Source: Mucilaginibacter sp.
Lineage (GTDB): Bacteria > Bacteroidota > Bacteroidia > Sphingobacteriales > Sphingobacteriaceae
Length of the DNA: 34,601 nt
Assembly: GCF_028287845.1 (NCBI RefSeq)
Contig: NZ_JAQBOW010000128.1
Coordinates: 1-34,601, forward strand
Direction of reading: 5' to 3'
In this document: positions 1-6,608 of the stretch, one piece after another
Position numbering within the stretch: the stretch's first letter is position 1
Layout of the letters: each line of letters begins with the position of its first letter
Notes under the pieces: generated by a model
What the model saw: the letters and a program-made list of their open reading frames with translations, nothing else
Databases searched by the model: none
What the model was told of the DNA's origin: nothing
Program-made: the position numbers and the translations under genes

Positions 1-62
1 TTCTTTAAGGTATCAATGTGGGCGCCCGAACAGAACCAAAAAAAACGGGTAACTTTTTCCAT
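1..62 (-). CDS. DUF4407-like membrane protein, 5' end only
   Basis: A leftward reading frame opens with ATG at 62-60 and runs off the left edge after 20 codons. The visible N-terminus reads MEKVTRFFWFCSGAHIDTLK. The pattern K-[IV]-TRFFWFCSG-[AV]-x-x-x-x-LK is what I remember as the opening of DUF4407 proteins, which continue into several membrane helices and a coiled coil. That match is from memory and rests on 20 residues, so family assignment is moderate. No stop occurs in the visible frame. A small inverted repeat, GTAAC-N4-GTTAC at 107-120, lies about 45 bases upstream and could be a regulatory site, but it is short. Function of DUF4407 is unknown to me. Confidence 0.55.
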   Translation of the reverse strand, partial: MEKVTRFFWFCSGAHIDTLK

Positions 63-304
63 TAATTATACTATAATATTGATAAACATATATGAAACGC
101 ACTTAGGTAACGATTGTTACAAAATAAGAGAATGTTTTTAGTTAAATGAACTAACGTGACGAAATACGCTTTATCAGGGCCGAAAATATGGTTTTCTTAT
201 CACTTGCCGGTTAGACAGCTCTGCATAAAGTCTTAAATAAGTAAAAGTGTGGGTTTGCCGTGTAGATTTAAGGTAATTAAGCCTATATTGATATAGAAAA
301 AAAC

Positions 305-312
305 TACATTTG
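305..312 (+). promoter_or_regulatory. -7 element TACATTTG upstream of the rhodanese gene
   Basis: TACATTTG matches the Bacteroidota -7 consensus TAnnTTTG exactly and ends 22 bases before the ATG at 335. No good -33 TTTG is seen at the expected distance, so this is a candidate only. Confidence 0.4.
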
Positions 313-334
313 ATATATTAAATTATTAAATAAA

Positions 335-649
335 ATGCAAGAGATAACCGTACAGGAACTTAAAGAAAAATTGGATAGTGGCGAAGATTTCCAACTGATT
401 GACGTTAGGGAAGATTTTGAGTATGAAACATCAAACATTGGCGGCATATTAATACCCTTAGGCGGCATTATTATTGAAGCAGATAAAATAAGCAAGGATA
501 AGCCCGTAGTAGTAATGTGCCGCAGCGGCAAACGCAGCGCGGCAGCTATTATGCAGTTAGAGCAATTGGGTTACACCAACTTAGCTAATCTTAAAGGCGG
601 TATATTGGCCTGGGCAGCAGAGATTGATCCGGATATAGTTGTTTATTAG
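335..649 (+). CDS. Single-domain rhodanese-like sulfurtransferase
   Basis: This 104-residue protein is one rhodanese domain with no signal peptide, the size of cytosolic GlpE/PspE-type proteins. Visible hallmarks are LIDVRE near residues 21-26 and the active-site loop CRSGKRS at 62-68, with Cys62 as the residue expected to carry persulfide sulfur. The C-terminal half keeps the usual GG-x-LAW segment (residues 88-93). Known family members move sulfane sulfur from thiosulfate or persulfides to acceptors; the acceptor here cannot be read from the sequence. It starts a rightward group: the next gene begins 4 bases after its stop and an SPFH protein follows. Confidence 0.9.
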   Translation: MQEITVQELKEKLDSGEDFQLIDVREDFEYETSNIGGILIPLGGIIIEADKISKDKPVVVMCRSGKRSAAAIMQLEQLGYTNLANLKGGILAWAAEIDPDIVVY

Positions 650-652
650 GTT

Positions 653-838
653 ATGGGCAAAAAAATAGCGCTAAGTACTTTTTATAATTTATGCATTATT
701 TTATGCCTTGTACTGGCATGGACAGGGATTACCAACAAACGCTACGATTTTATTTTAGCAGCAGTGTTTGCCGGGGCAATTTTTGTAGTACTAAAATTAA
801 AGCTGCTGAAAGAAATACGCAATACGCTTAAACCTTAA
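653..838 (+). CDS. Small two-helix membrane protein (possibly DUF6358)
   Basis: A 61-residue protein whose ATG lies 4 bases after the rhodanese stop codon. It has two hydrophobic segments, roughly residues 7-25 and 32-49, separated by a short polar turn with Lys/Arg/Tyr, and a basic C-terminal tail. This predicts a helical hairpin in the inner membrane. It resembles small proteins of Sphingobacteriaceae that I recall under the name DUF6358, but I am not sure. No catalytic motif is visible. Tight spacing with the rhodanese (4 bases) and the SPFH gene (12 bases) argues that it is a real, co-transcribed gene. Confidence 0.7.
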   Translation: MGKKIALSTFYNLCIILCLVLAWTGITNKRYDFILAAVFAGAIFVVLKLKLLKEIRNTLKP

Positions 839-850
839 CTCAAAAAATAT

Positions 851-1756
851 ATGCTCATTTTAATCTTAGGCGTCATTGTACTTGTTGTGGGTACAGTGCT
901 TAAACGCTCGCCCGAACCGGGGAACCGTTTTGGTGGTACAGTTACAATTGTTGGTATTGTTATCCTGGTTTTAGGGCTGATGACCTCCTCGTTTAAAGTT
1001 ATTGAGCCCGGCAAAGTTGGCGTACAAGCCCTGTTTGGTAAAGTAGAAGATAATATACTGGAAAGCGGATTACACGTTATTAACCCTTTGGTAGAAGTAA
1101 CTACGTTTAGCGTCCAAACAGAAAACTATACCATGAGCGCCAAAAGCAATGAGGGCCCTGTAGAGGGTGATGATGCTATCCGTGTATTGTCATCAGATGG
1201 GTTAGAGGTTACTATTGATCTATCGGTGTTATATAAAGTTAACCCGATAAAAGCGCCTTTTATTCTGCAAAATATCGGCAATGATTATGTAGATAAGATT
1301 GTTCGCCCGGTTACACGCACCGCTATACGTGATAACGCGGTTAGTTATGCGGCGGTTGATCTGTATTCTACTAAAAGACAAGAGTTTCAATTTAAAATAA
1401 ACAAAACCATTAGCGATAACTTTGCTAAAAATGGTTTAGAGGTGCAGCAAATACTGGTACGTAATATCACGCTGCCGGCAACTGTACGCGCCAGCATAGA
1501 ATCAAAAATACAGGCCGAACAGGATGCGCAGAAAATGCAATTCGTTTTGCAAAAAGAACGCCAGGAAGCCGACCGTAAACGTGTAGAAGCACAAGGTATA
1601 GCTGATTACCAGAAGATACTATCAACCGGTTTATCTGATAAACAACTGCAATACGAAACCATTAAAGCTCAAAAGGAAATTGCCCTGTCACCCAATGCCA
1701 AGGTTATTATAATTGGAGGTGGTAAGGGAAATCCGATTATGTTGAGTGATAAGTAA
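851..1756 (+). CDS. SPFH/prohibitin-family membrane protein
   Basis: This 301-residue protein has two N-terminal hydrophobic segments (about 1-17 and 30-47), then an SPFH domain (about 50-230) beginning VIEPGKVGVQALFGKV. A charged Gln/Glu/Arg-rich stretch around 225-262 looks like the coiled coil typical of prohibitins and stomatins. The C-terminus contains a Gly-rich IIIGGGKGNP segment. SPFH proteins form large membrane-bound rings that organise membrane microdomains and often shield or regulate proteases such as FtsH. Here the neighbours are a rhodanese and a small membrane protein rather than an NfeD protease, so the partner is unknown. The order and orientation suggest one transcript ending at the hairpin at 1782-1816. 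Confidence 0.88.
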   Translation: MLILILGVIVLVVGTVLKRSPEPGNRFGGTVTIVGIVILVLGLMTSSFKVIEPGKVGVQALFGKVEDNILESGLHVINPLVEVTTFSVQTENYTMSAKSNEGPVEGDDAIRVLSSDGLEVTIDLSVLYKVNPIKAPFILQNIGNDYVDKIVRPVTRTAIRDNAVSYAAVDLYSTKRQEFQFKINKTISDNFAKNGLEVQQILVRNITLPATVRASIESKIQAEQDAQKMQFVLQKERQEADRKRVEAQGIADYQKILSTGLSDKQLQYETIKAQKEIALSPNAKVIIIGGGKGNPIMLSDK

Positions 1757-1781
1757 TAATTTAACACGAATTTTTCGAATT

Positions 1782-1816
1782 GAGGCGAATTGCACGAATT
1801 GCAATTCGCCTCTTTC
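1782..1816. terminator. Hairpin terminator between convergent genes
   Basis: A perfect 12-base stem, GAGGCGAATTGC (1782-1793) with its complement at 1801-1812, closes a 7-base loop. It is followed by TTTCATTT on the plus strand, so it best serves the SPFH transcript. It lies between the converging SPFH and DUF983 genes. Upstream copies of CGAATT make the region look like a short intergenic repeat. Confidence 0.65.
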
Positions 1817-1858
1817 ATTTATATGGAGGATGAAGATCAAACCGTGGCTCTGTTAGCC

Positions 1859-2284
1859 TTATAACCTCTTATAATCATCCCTCGCCCTATTCGGATCGTA
1901 ATGAATACCCGGGGTTAACCAGTATAACAGTACCACCCTTGAGTACCTGAAATTAAATGGCGAAAGTATAACCGATATCCCCAGCAAGGCCCCTACATAT
2001 ACCCATGGATTATGGCTGCCTGTTAATATATATATAGCTACGGCCAAACTCACCATTTCGGCAATATTAAAGGCGTAGCTTACAAACATGGCTACATAAA
2101 AATAACCCGGTTCAATCTCGAAAGTAAAGCCGCAATGCGGACAATGCGTGTTCATTTTTTGTGACGATAAACCGTACATGCTATTGGCAAACATATTGCC
2201 TTTGCGGCATTTAGGGCATTTAGCATGAAGTGCTGCGGATAATTGTGATACTTCCATTTCGGTGTTATTTAATATCGTGTTCAT
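1859..2284 (-). CDS. DUF983 family zinc-ribbon membrane protein
   Basis: With a start at ATG 2284 the protein has 141 residues. The N-terminus carries a CPKC (about residues 23-26) and a CPHC (about 48-51), a four-cysteine zinc ribbon, followed by two hydrophobic segments. This is the DUF983 arrangement; function is unknown, although some homologues in other phyla sit near cytochrome oxidase genes. The frame is open further upstream to 2368, but that extension lies inside the AraC gene. The 2284 start follows an AGGAAAA sequence about 15 bases upstream and leaves a 20-base overlap with the AraC gene, suggesting translational coupling. A later in-frame ATG at 2260 is also possible. Confidence 0.8.
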   Translation of the reverse strand: MNTILNNTEMEVSQLSAALHAKCPKCRKGNMFANSMYGLSSQKMNTHCPHCGFTFEIEPGYFYVAMFVSYAFNIAEMVSLAVAIYILTGSHNPWVYVGALLGISVILSPFNFRYSRVVLLYWLTPGIHYDPNRARDDYKRL

Positions 2285-3152
2285 GATTATTTGTGCTTTT
2301 CCTGAATTCCTCTGGTGTAAGGTTTGCTTGCTTTTTAAAGAACTTAGTAAAGTAAGAGTTATCTGCAAAATTGAGCTGGTTAGCTATTTCCAGTATGGTC
2401 AGGTCATTGTTTATTAACAAACGTTTTGCTTCTAATGCTATCCGGTTACGAATAACTTCGCCGGCCGAAATACCCAGCACATCATTGCAAAGCGCGTTGA
2501 GATGGTTGGGGGTAATGTAAAGCAATTCGGCATATTGCTTTGGCAGTTTGATAGTAGTATAATTCTTCTCTATCAATTTTTGAAAACTGCGCAACAACGT
2601 GTAGTTATATGATGGTATGGTTTTATTTGCTTTATTTAAACTCAAACGCGCTATACTGATAAATAACTGCAGCATAATAGATCTAACCATATCCGTTTCC
2701 AACGGCTTTGGTTCTTCTGTTTCGCGTATAAGCTCTTCGAAAAGATCAATCACCTTACCCTGAAGCTCTGCAGGGATATCAATAACAGCATCCTGTATAA
2801 TGCCGGTGAAGAAAGTAAACTCTTCTAAATAATTAGCTTTTAGCAGGAACGATTGAAAAAACGGAACAGAGAAGTTAATAATGTATCCATCAACATCGCC
2901 CTCAAAGGCCCAGTTATGTACCTGGCCGGGTATCATAAAATATACCTGGTTGGGCCTTACCGGCACCTGTTGAAAATCTATAGTTTGCGAGCCACCACCT
3001 TTAGTAAAAAATACCAAATGATAAAATGAATGCTTATGGGCCAAATGTAAATTGCGATGGCTTTTTAAATAAGGAGCAAATCTTTCTATCAAAACATCCT
3101 CTTGCTTTTGCGTAAGGCTGCAAATGTCATATATAGGGATGCTCGTTTTCAT
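2265..3152 (-). CDS. AraC-family transcriptional regulator
   Basis: A 295-residue AraC/XylS-type activator. The N-terminal half is a cupin-like sensing domain, with His residues around 37-45 and the typical P-N-Q-V-Y-F-M-I-P-G-Q-V-H segment at about 67-79. The C-terminal 100 residues hold two helix-turn-helix motifs, about 203-225 and 252-276, the second with the family signature NFADNSYFTKFFKK. The ligand is unknown. It is followed by the overlapping DUF983 gene, so the two are probably one transcript. A TAnnTTTG element sits 4 bases before its ATG (see 3157-3164). Confidence 0.9.
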   Translation of the reverse strand: MKTSIPIYDICSLTQKQEDVLIERFAPYLKSHRNLHLAHKHSFYHLVFFTKGGGSQTIDFQQVPVRPNQVYFMIPGQVHNWAFEGDVDGYIINFSVPFFQSFLLKANYLEEFTFFTGIIQDAVIDIPAELQGKVIDLFEELIRETEEPKPLETDMVRSIMLQLFISIARLSLNKANKTIPSYNYTLLRSFQKLIEKNYTTIKLPKQYAELLYITPNHLNALCNDVLGISAGEVIRNRIALEAKRLLINNDLTILEIANQLNFADNSYFTKFFKKQANLTPEEFRKSTNNHEHDIK

Positions 3153-3156
3153 TACT

Positions 3157-3164
3157 CAAAGATA
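3157..3164 (-). promoter_or_regulatory. -7 element TATCTTTG directly before the AraC gene start
   Basis: On the minus strand TATCTTTG matches TAnnTTTG exactly and is separated from the ATG at 3152 by only 4 bases. If the transcription start lies the usual few bases downstream, the mRNA would be leaderless or nearly so. No clear -33 TTTG is present. Confidence 0.5.
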
Positions 3165-3271
3165 AAGGGTAACAATGAGCTTTAATGGTATTGTTTATGC
3201 CGATTGTGGTATTATTTACTGATCGGGTAAAAACCTGAGGGGAGGGGCGAAAAAGAAATTATGCCTGTGCC

Positions 3272-3294
3272 AGGTGTAGCGCTGCGCTACACCT
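3272..3294 (-). terminator. Hairpin overlapping the bshA stop codon
   Basis: AGGTGTAGCGC at 3272-3282 is mirrored by GCGCTACACCT at 3284-3294, giving a very stable GC-rich hairpin that includes the bshA TAG (3287-3289). On the minus strand the U-rich part appears only about 15 bases later, so this is not a textbook intrinsic terminator, but it may stop transcription or protect the 3' end. Confidence 0.45.
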
Positions 3295-4444
3295 TTGAAC
3301 AACTTGCCGCCTGCTGTCTTGTTTTGGCTATCACCTCTACATAGTATTTCTCGTACACGGGTAGTATTTTAGCCAGGTCGAACTCTTTGGCGCGGGCAAG
3401 GGCATTTTCTTTAAAAGTTGCCAGGCGTGCCTCATCTTCCAAAATATAAATGGAACTGTCGGCCATGCCTTGTATATCGCCAACATCTTTCAGGAAACCG
3501 GTTACGCCGTCTATATTCAGTTCGGGCAGTCCACCCGCGTTCGAGCTTATTACCGGCACTTTGCAGGCCATAGCCTCCAGCGCCGCCAACCCAAAACTTT
3601 CTGATTGTGATGGCATCAAAAACAAATCAGATACTGAAAGTATTTCTTCAATAGCGTCCTGCTTGCCTAAAAAACGGGTATCGTCGCCAACGCCCAGGTC
3701 GCGGCAAAGCTGCTCACAGTCGCTGCGCTCGCCGCCATCGCCAACCATCAACAGTTTAGATGGTATCTTCTCGCGTATTTTGGCAAATATCCTTACCACA
3801 TCCTCGGTACGTTTTACCTTGCGGAAGTTGGAAGTATGTATGAGCACTTTTTCGCCATTTGGGGCTATGGCTTTTTTAAAGTGGTCTTTAGCCTGCAGGT
3901 TAAAGCGTTTAAGATCTATAAAGTTGGGTATTACCCTGATGTCGTTTTCAATATCAAAAAACTCGAAGGTATCCTTCCTCAAATTTTCAGAAACTGCCGT
4001 AACACCGTCTGATTTATTGATGGAGAAAGTTACTACCGGCTTATAGGTGCGGTCTTTACCTACCAGCGTAATATCTGTGCCGTGCAAAGTAGTTACCACG
4101 GGGATATAGATGCCATAGGTCATTAATATTTGCTTAGCCATAAACGCCGCCGAAGCATGCGGGATGGCGTAATGCACATGCAAAATATCCAGGTTTTCAA
4201 AACGCACCACGTCAACTAAACGGCTTGCCAGGGCCAGCTCATATGGCGGGTAATCAAACAATGGGTATTTAGATACGGTAACTTCGTGATAAAAAAGATT
4301 CTCTGAAAAGAAATCCAGGCGGGCCGGCTGGTTATAAGTTATAAAATGAACCTGGTGGCCATTATCGGCAAGGGCCTTGCCAAGCTCGGTGGCTACAACC
4401 CCGCTACCGCCAAAGGTAGGGTAACAAACTATTCCGATTTTCAT
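3287..4444 (-). CDS. bshA: N-acetyl-alpha-D-glucosaminyl L-malate synthase (bacillithiol step 1)
   Basis: This 385-residue GT4 glycosyltransferase opens with MKIGIVCYPTFGGSGVVATE, the characteristic BshA N-terminus, where the GGSG loop (12-15) contacts UDP-GlcNAc. Further signs are VVTTLHGTDIT around 117-126 and the GT4 E-x7-E motif in SESFGLAALE (E282 and E290). BshA joins UDP-GlcNAc to L-malate, the first step of the low-molecular-weight thiol bacillithiol. BshB and BshC are not in this window. It is a single-gene leftward unit, with a 525-base gap upstream and a GC-rich hairpin at its end. The C-terminal QQAASCSKV tail looks species-specific. Confidence 0.93.
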   Translation of the reverse strand: MKIGIVCYPTFGGSGVVATELGKALADNGHQVHFITYNQPARLDFFSENLFYHEVTVSKYPLFDYPPYELALASRLVDVVRFENLDILHVHYAIPHASAAFMAKQILMTYGIYIPVVTTLHGTDITLVGKDRTYKPVVTFSINKSDGVTAVSENLRKDTFEFFDIENDIRVIPNFIDLKRFNLQAKDHFKKAIAPNGEKVLIHTSNFRKVKRTEDVVRIFAKIREKIPSKLLMVGDGGERSDCEQLCRDLGVGDDTRFLGKQDAIEEILSVSDLFLMPSQSESFGLAALEAMACKVPVISSNAGGLPELNIDGVTGFLKDVGDIQGMADSSIYILEDEARLATFKENALARAKEFDLAKILPVYEKYYVEVIAKTRQQAASCSKV

Positions 4445-4969
4445 TAATTATATTTGATCTGTTAGGATAAGGAAGATATACTGATTTTTGCTTGTAAAAT
4501 TTCATTACAAGTTTAACAGCAATTATTTAAAATAGTGTTAAGCGGGTGTAATATTAATTTTTGATGACCGGGTACCGGGTTTTAAATTTCGGATTTAAGT
4601 AAATTTAATAGTTGGTTTATTTAGTAATGGGAACCGATTTTTTTAAATAGAAATTAATCACTAAACGCATTAATTATAACTATAGTTTTACTCATTTTTC
4701 TTAAGAATAACATTAAAAATTTATAACTTTTTTGTTATAAAGAATTTTTTTGACTGCTTTTTATTAAAAATTGCCATTTTAACCCTATGTTTATTGTTAA
4801 GTAATCAATAATTAATTAAAAACACCTTAAATCACTTAAAAAACTATGTAAAAAGTATCTATTCGCAAAATAACAATCCTGACATGAGCACGGCCTGACA
4901 GCCTGCAAAAATGTTTAATGACATTGTAGATTTACTACCAATAAACTTCAAATTAATTAAAACATAAAA
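4445..4969. other. AT-rich intergenic region between divergent bshA and S51 genes
   Basis: This 525-base gap has no convincing gene. It is strongly AT-rich. It holds a direct repeat ACCGGGT x2 near 4565-4579 and an AT-only hairpin, TTATAAC (4721-4727) with GTTATAA (4734-4740), followed by an AATTTTTTT run. I found no exact TAnnTTTG element for either flanking gene. It presumably contains both promoters and a long leader for the S51 pair. Confidence 0.5.
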
Positions 4970-5734
4970 ATGAAACGAATCCTAACTATTAGTTTATGCC
5001 TCGCTGTATTCTTTACAGCCAAAGCGCAAGAATCAACAACGCATGTGCCCACTATTCTTGCCACAGGTGGAAATTTTTCCATCCCCTACATTAAATACGT
5101 AATTAAGTTAACCAAAAAAAAGAACCCAAAAATTTGCTTTATGGGCACTGCCGGGGGTGATAACATCGCCAAAATTATTGCCTGGTATGATTCATGCCGC
5201 ACCTTACCTTGCAGGCCTTATGTGCAGAAAGTGTTTTTAAACTCAAGCCCCGACCAGGAAACATTTGACCAAAAGTTGTTAGGCATGGATGCCATTATTA
5301 TGGGTGGCGGTAACACCGTTGATATGATAGCCATCTGGAAAGCCCAGGGTATTGATACCGTTTTAATGAAAGCCTACAAAAAAGGTATAGTATTGGCAGG
5401 CGGCAGCGCCGGCTCATTATGCTGGTTCCAGGGTGGAACTACCGATTCAAGGCCGATAAAACTGTCGCTTACTTCAGGTTTGGGTCTTTTACCTTATAGC
5501 CATAGCCCGCATTGGAAGCATGAGCAATTACGCAGGCCGCTATATCGTGATGCTATTTTAACCGGGAAGCTAAATGCAGGTTACGCGGTAGAAGATTTTG
5601 CAGCTATTTTGTTCGAGAACGGAAAGTATGTAAAATCAGTATCGCTTGATACCATGAACCACACTTATTTTCTATCGGTAGTTAATGGTAAACTTAGCGA
5701 AAAGCTATTACCGGTTACCGAAATTATAAAGTAG
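4970..5734 (+). CDS. Exported S51-family peptidase (peptidase E/cyanophycinase-like), copy 1
   Basis: This 254-residue protein starts with a clear Sec signal peptide, MKRILTISLCLAVFFTAKAQ, probably cut after residue 20. The mature part is an S51 (class I glutamine amidotransferase-like) fold. GGSAG at 144-148 is the nucleophile elbow, with Ser146 as catalytic serine; Asp159 in TTDS and His181 in SPHW fit the other PepE catalytic positions. Known PepE is a cytosolic Asp-X dipeptidase, while the related cyanophycinases cut beta-Asp-Arg and some are exported. Export here makes substrate assignment open. It is followed 38 bases later by a close paralogue (5773-6531), so the pair is a tandem duplication and probably one transcript. 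Confidence 0.85.
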   Translation: MKRILTISLCLAVFFTAKAQESTTHVPTILATGGNFSIPYIKYVIKLTKKKNPKICFMGTAGGDNIAKIIAWYDSCRTLPCRPYVQKVFLNSSPDQETFDQKLLGMDAIIMGGGNTVDMIAIWKAQGIDTVLMKAYKKGIVLAGGSAGSLCWFQGGTTDSRPIKLSLTSGLGLLPYSHSPHWKHEQLRRPLYRDAILTGKLNAGYAVEDFAAILFENGKYVKSVSLDTMNHTYFLSVVNGKLSEKLLPVTEIIK

Positions 5735-5772
5735 TTCACGCAATCATTTAGTTGACTTTAATTTAAATCATC

Positions 5773-6531
5773 ATGAAAAAAATATTAGCTATATTGTTGT
5801 TGCTTGCTGTGGGTTTTGCCGGCAATGCACAAAACGCGCCTGTACGTACCATATTTGCATCGGGCGGTAACTATGGAAAGCCGTTTATTAAATATGTAAT
5901 GGCGCTTACCAAAAAGAAGAATCCAAGAATATGTTTTATGCCAACCCCAAGCGGAGACAGCCAGGTAGCTATTGCAACCTGGTACCAAAACTGCGAGGAC
6001 CTGGAAATGCAGCCATTTGTACAGTCAATGTACATAAGCTCATACCGTCAAAACCAAAGTTTTGAAGATGTGCTTTTAAGCATGGATGCCATTATAGTTG
6101 GCGGAGGCAGCACCCTTAACGCCATAGCCGAGTGGAAAGCACAAGGCATTGATACTATATTAAGAAAAGCCTATAATAAAGGTATTGTGTTAGGTGGCGG
6201 CAGCGCCGGTTCACTATGCTGGTTCCAGGGTGGTACTACAGATTCAAGGCCACAAGCGCTTTCTATTTGCATGGGCCTAGGGTTTTTACCTTATAGCAAT
6301 TGCCCGCATTGGTTAAAAGAACAGGCACGCAGGCCGCTTTATACTAACGCCTTAATAACAGGAAAACTAAACGGAGGTTATGCCTGCGACGATTCGGCGG
6401 CACTGTTGTTCGAAAACGAGAAATATGTAAAGTCTGTAGCTATCGACAAAAGCTTTAAGACTTATTTTATTTCGGTTGAAAAAGGTAAGATAGTTGAAAA
6501 GTATTTGCCGGTTACTGAAATCATAAACTAA
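5773..6531 (+). CDS. Exported S51-family peptidase (peptidase E/cyanophycinase-like), copy 2
   Basis: At 252 residues this is a close paralogue of the preceding protein along its whole length, including a signal peptide (MKKILAILLLLAVGFAGNAQ) and the GGSAGSLCWFQGGTTDSRP core. The catalytic positions are kept: Ser144, Asp157, His179. Differences concentrate in segments around residues 56-95 and 160-180, for example SICMGLGFLPYSNCPHW against SLTSGLGLLPYSHSPHW, which may change substrate choice. The gene ends in front of a strong bidirectional terminator (6554-6587). Periplasmic or secreted location is inferred from the signal peptide only. Confidence 0.85.
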   Translation: MKKILAILLLLAVGFAGNAQNAPVRTIFASGGNYGKPFIKYVMALTKKKNPRICFMPTPSGDSQVAIATWYQNCEDLEMQPFVQSMYISSYRQNQSFEDVLLSMDAIIVGGGSTLNAIAEWKAQGIDTILRKAYNKGIVLGGGSAGSLCWFQGGTTDSRPQALSICMGLGFLPYSNCPHWLKEQARRPLYTNALITGKLNGGYACDDSAALLFENEKYVKSVAIDKSFKTYFISVEKGKIVEKYLPVTEIIN

Positions 6532-6553
6532 TAATTTTAATTAATAAGGTTTG

Positions 6554-6587
6554 AAAAGTGGTGCAGACAATCTGCACCACTTTTTTT
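6554..6587. terminator. Bidirectional intrinsic terminator
   Basis: A perfect 14-base stem (AAAAGTGGTGCAGA at 6554-6567, complement at 6571-6584) closes a CAA loop and runs into a T tract to 6587. The A-run on the left gives a U tract for the opposite strand as well, so it can end both the S51 pair and the converging serine hydrolase operon. Confidence 0.85.
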
Positions 6588-6608
6588 GTTAGTAAATCTC
6601 CCTCGCCA

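Noticed and set aside
2285..2368. N-terminal extension of the DUF983 protein.
   Set aside because: These bases encode the C-terminus of the AraC regulator and the extension is unlike the family N-terminus; the ATG at 2284 is preferred.
4721..4750. AT-only hairpin followed by T tract in the bshA/S51 gap, resembling an intrinsic terminator.
   Set aside because: There is no rightward gene upstream to terminate and the stem contains almost no GC; it is mentioned only in the gap entry.
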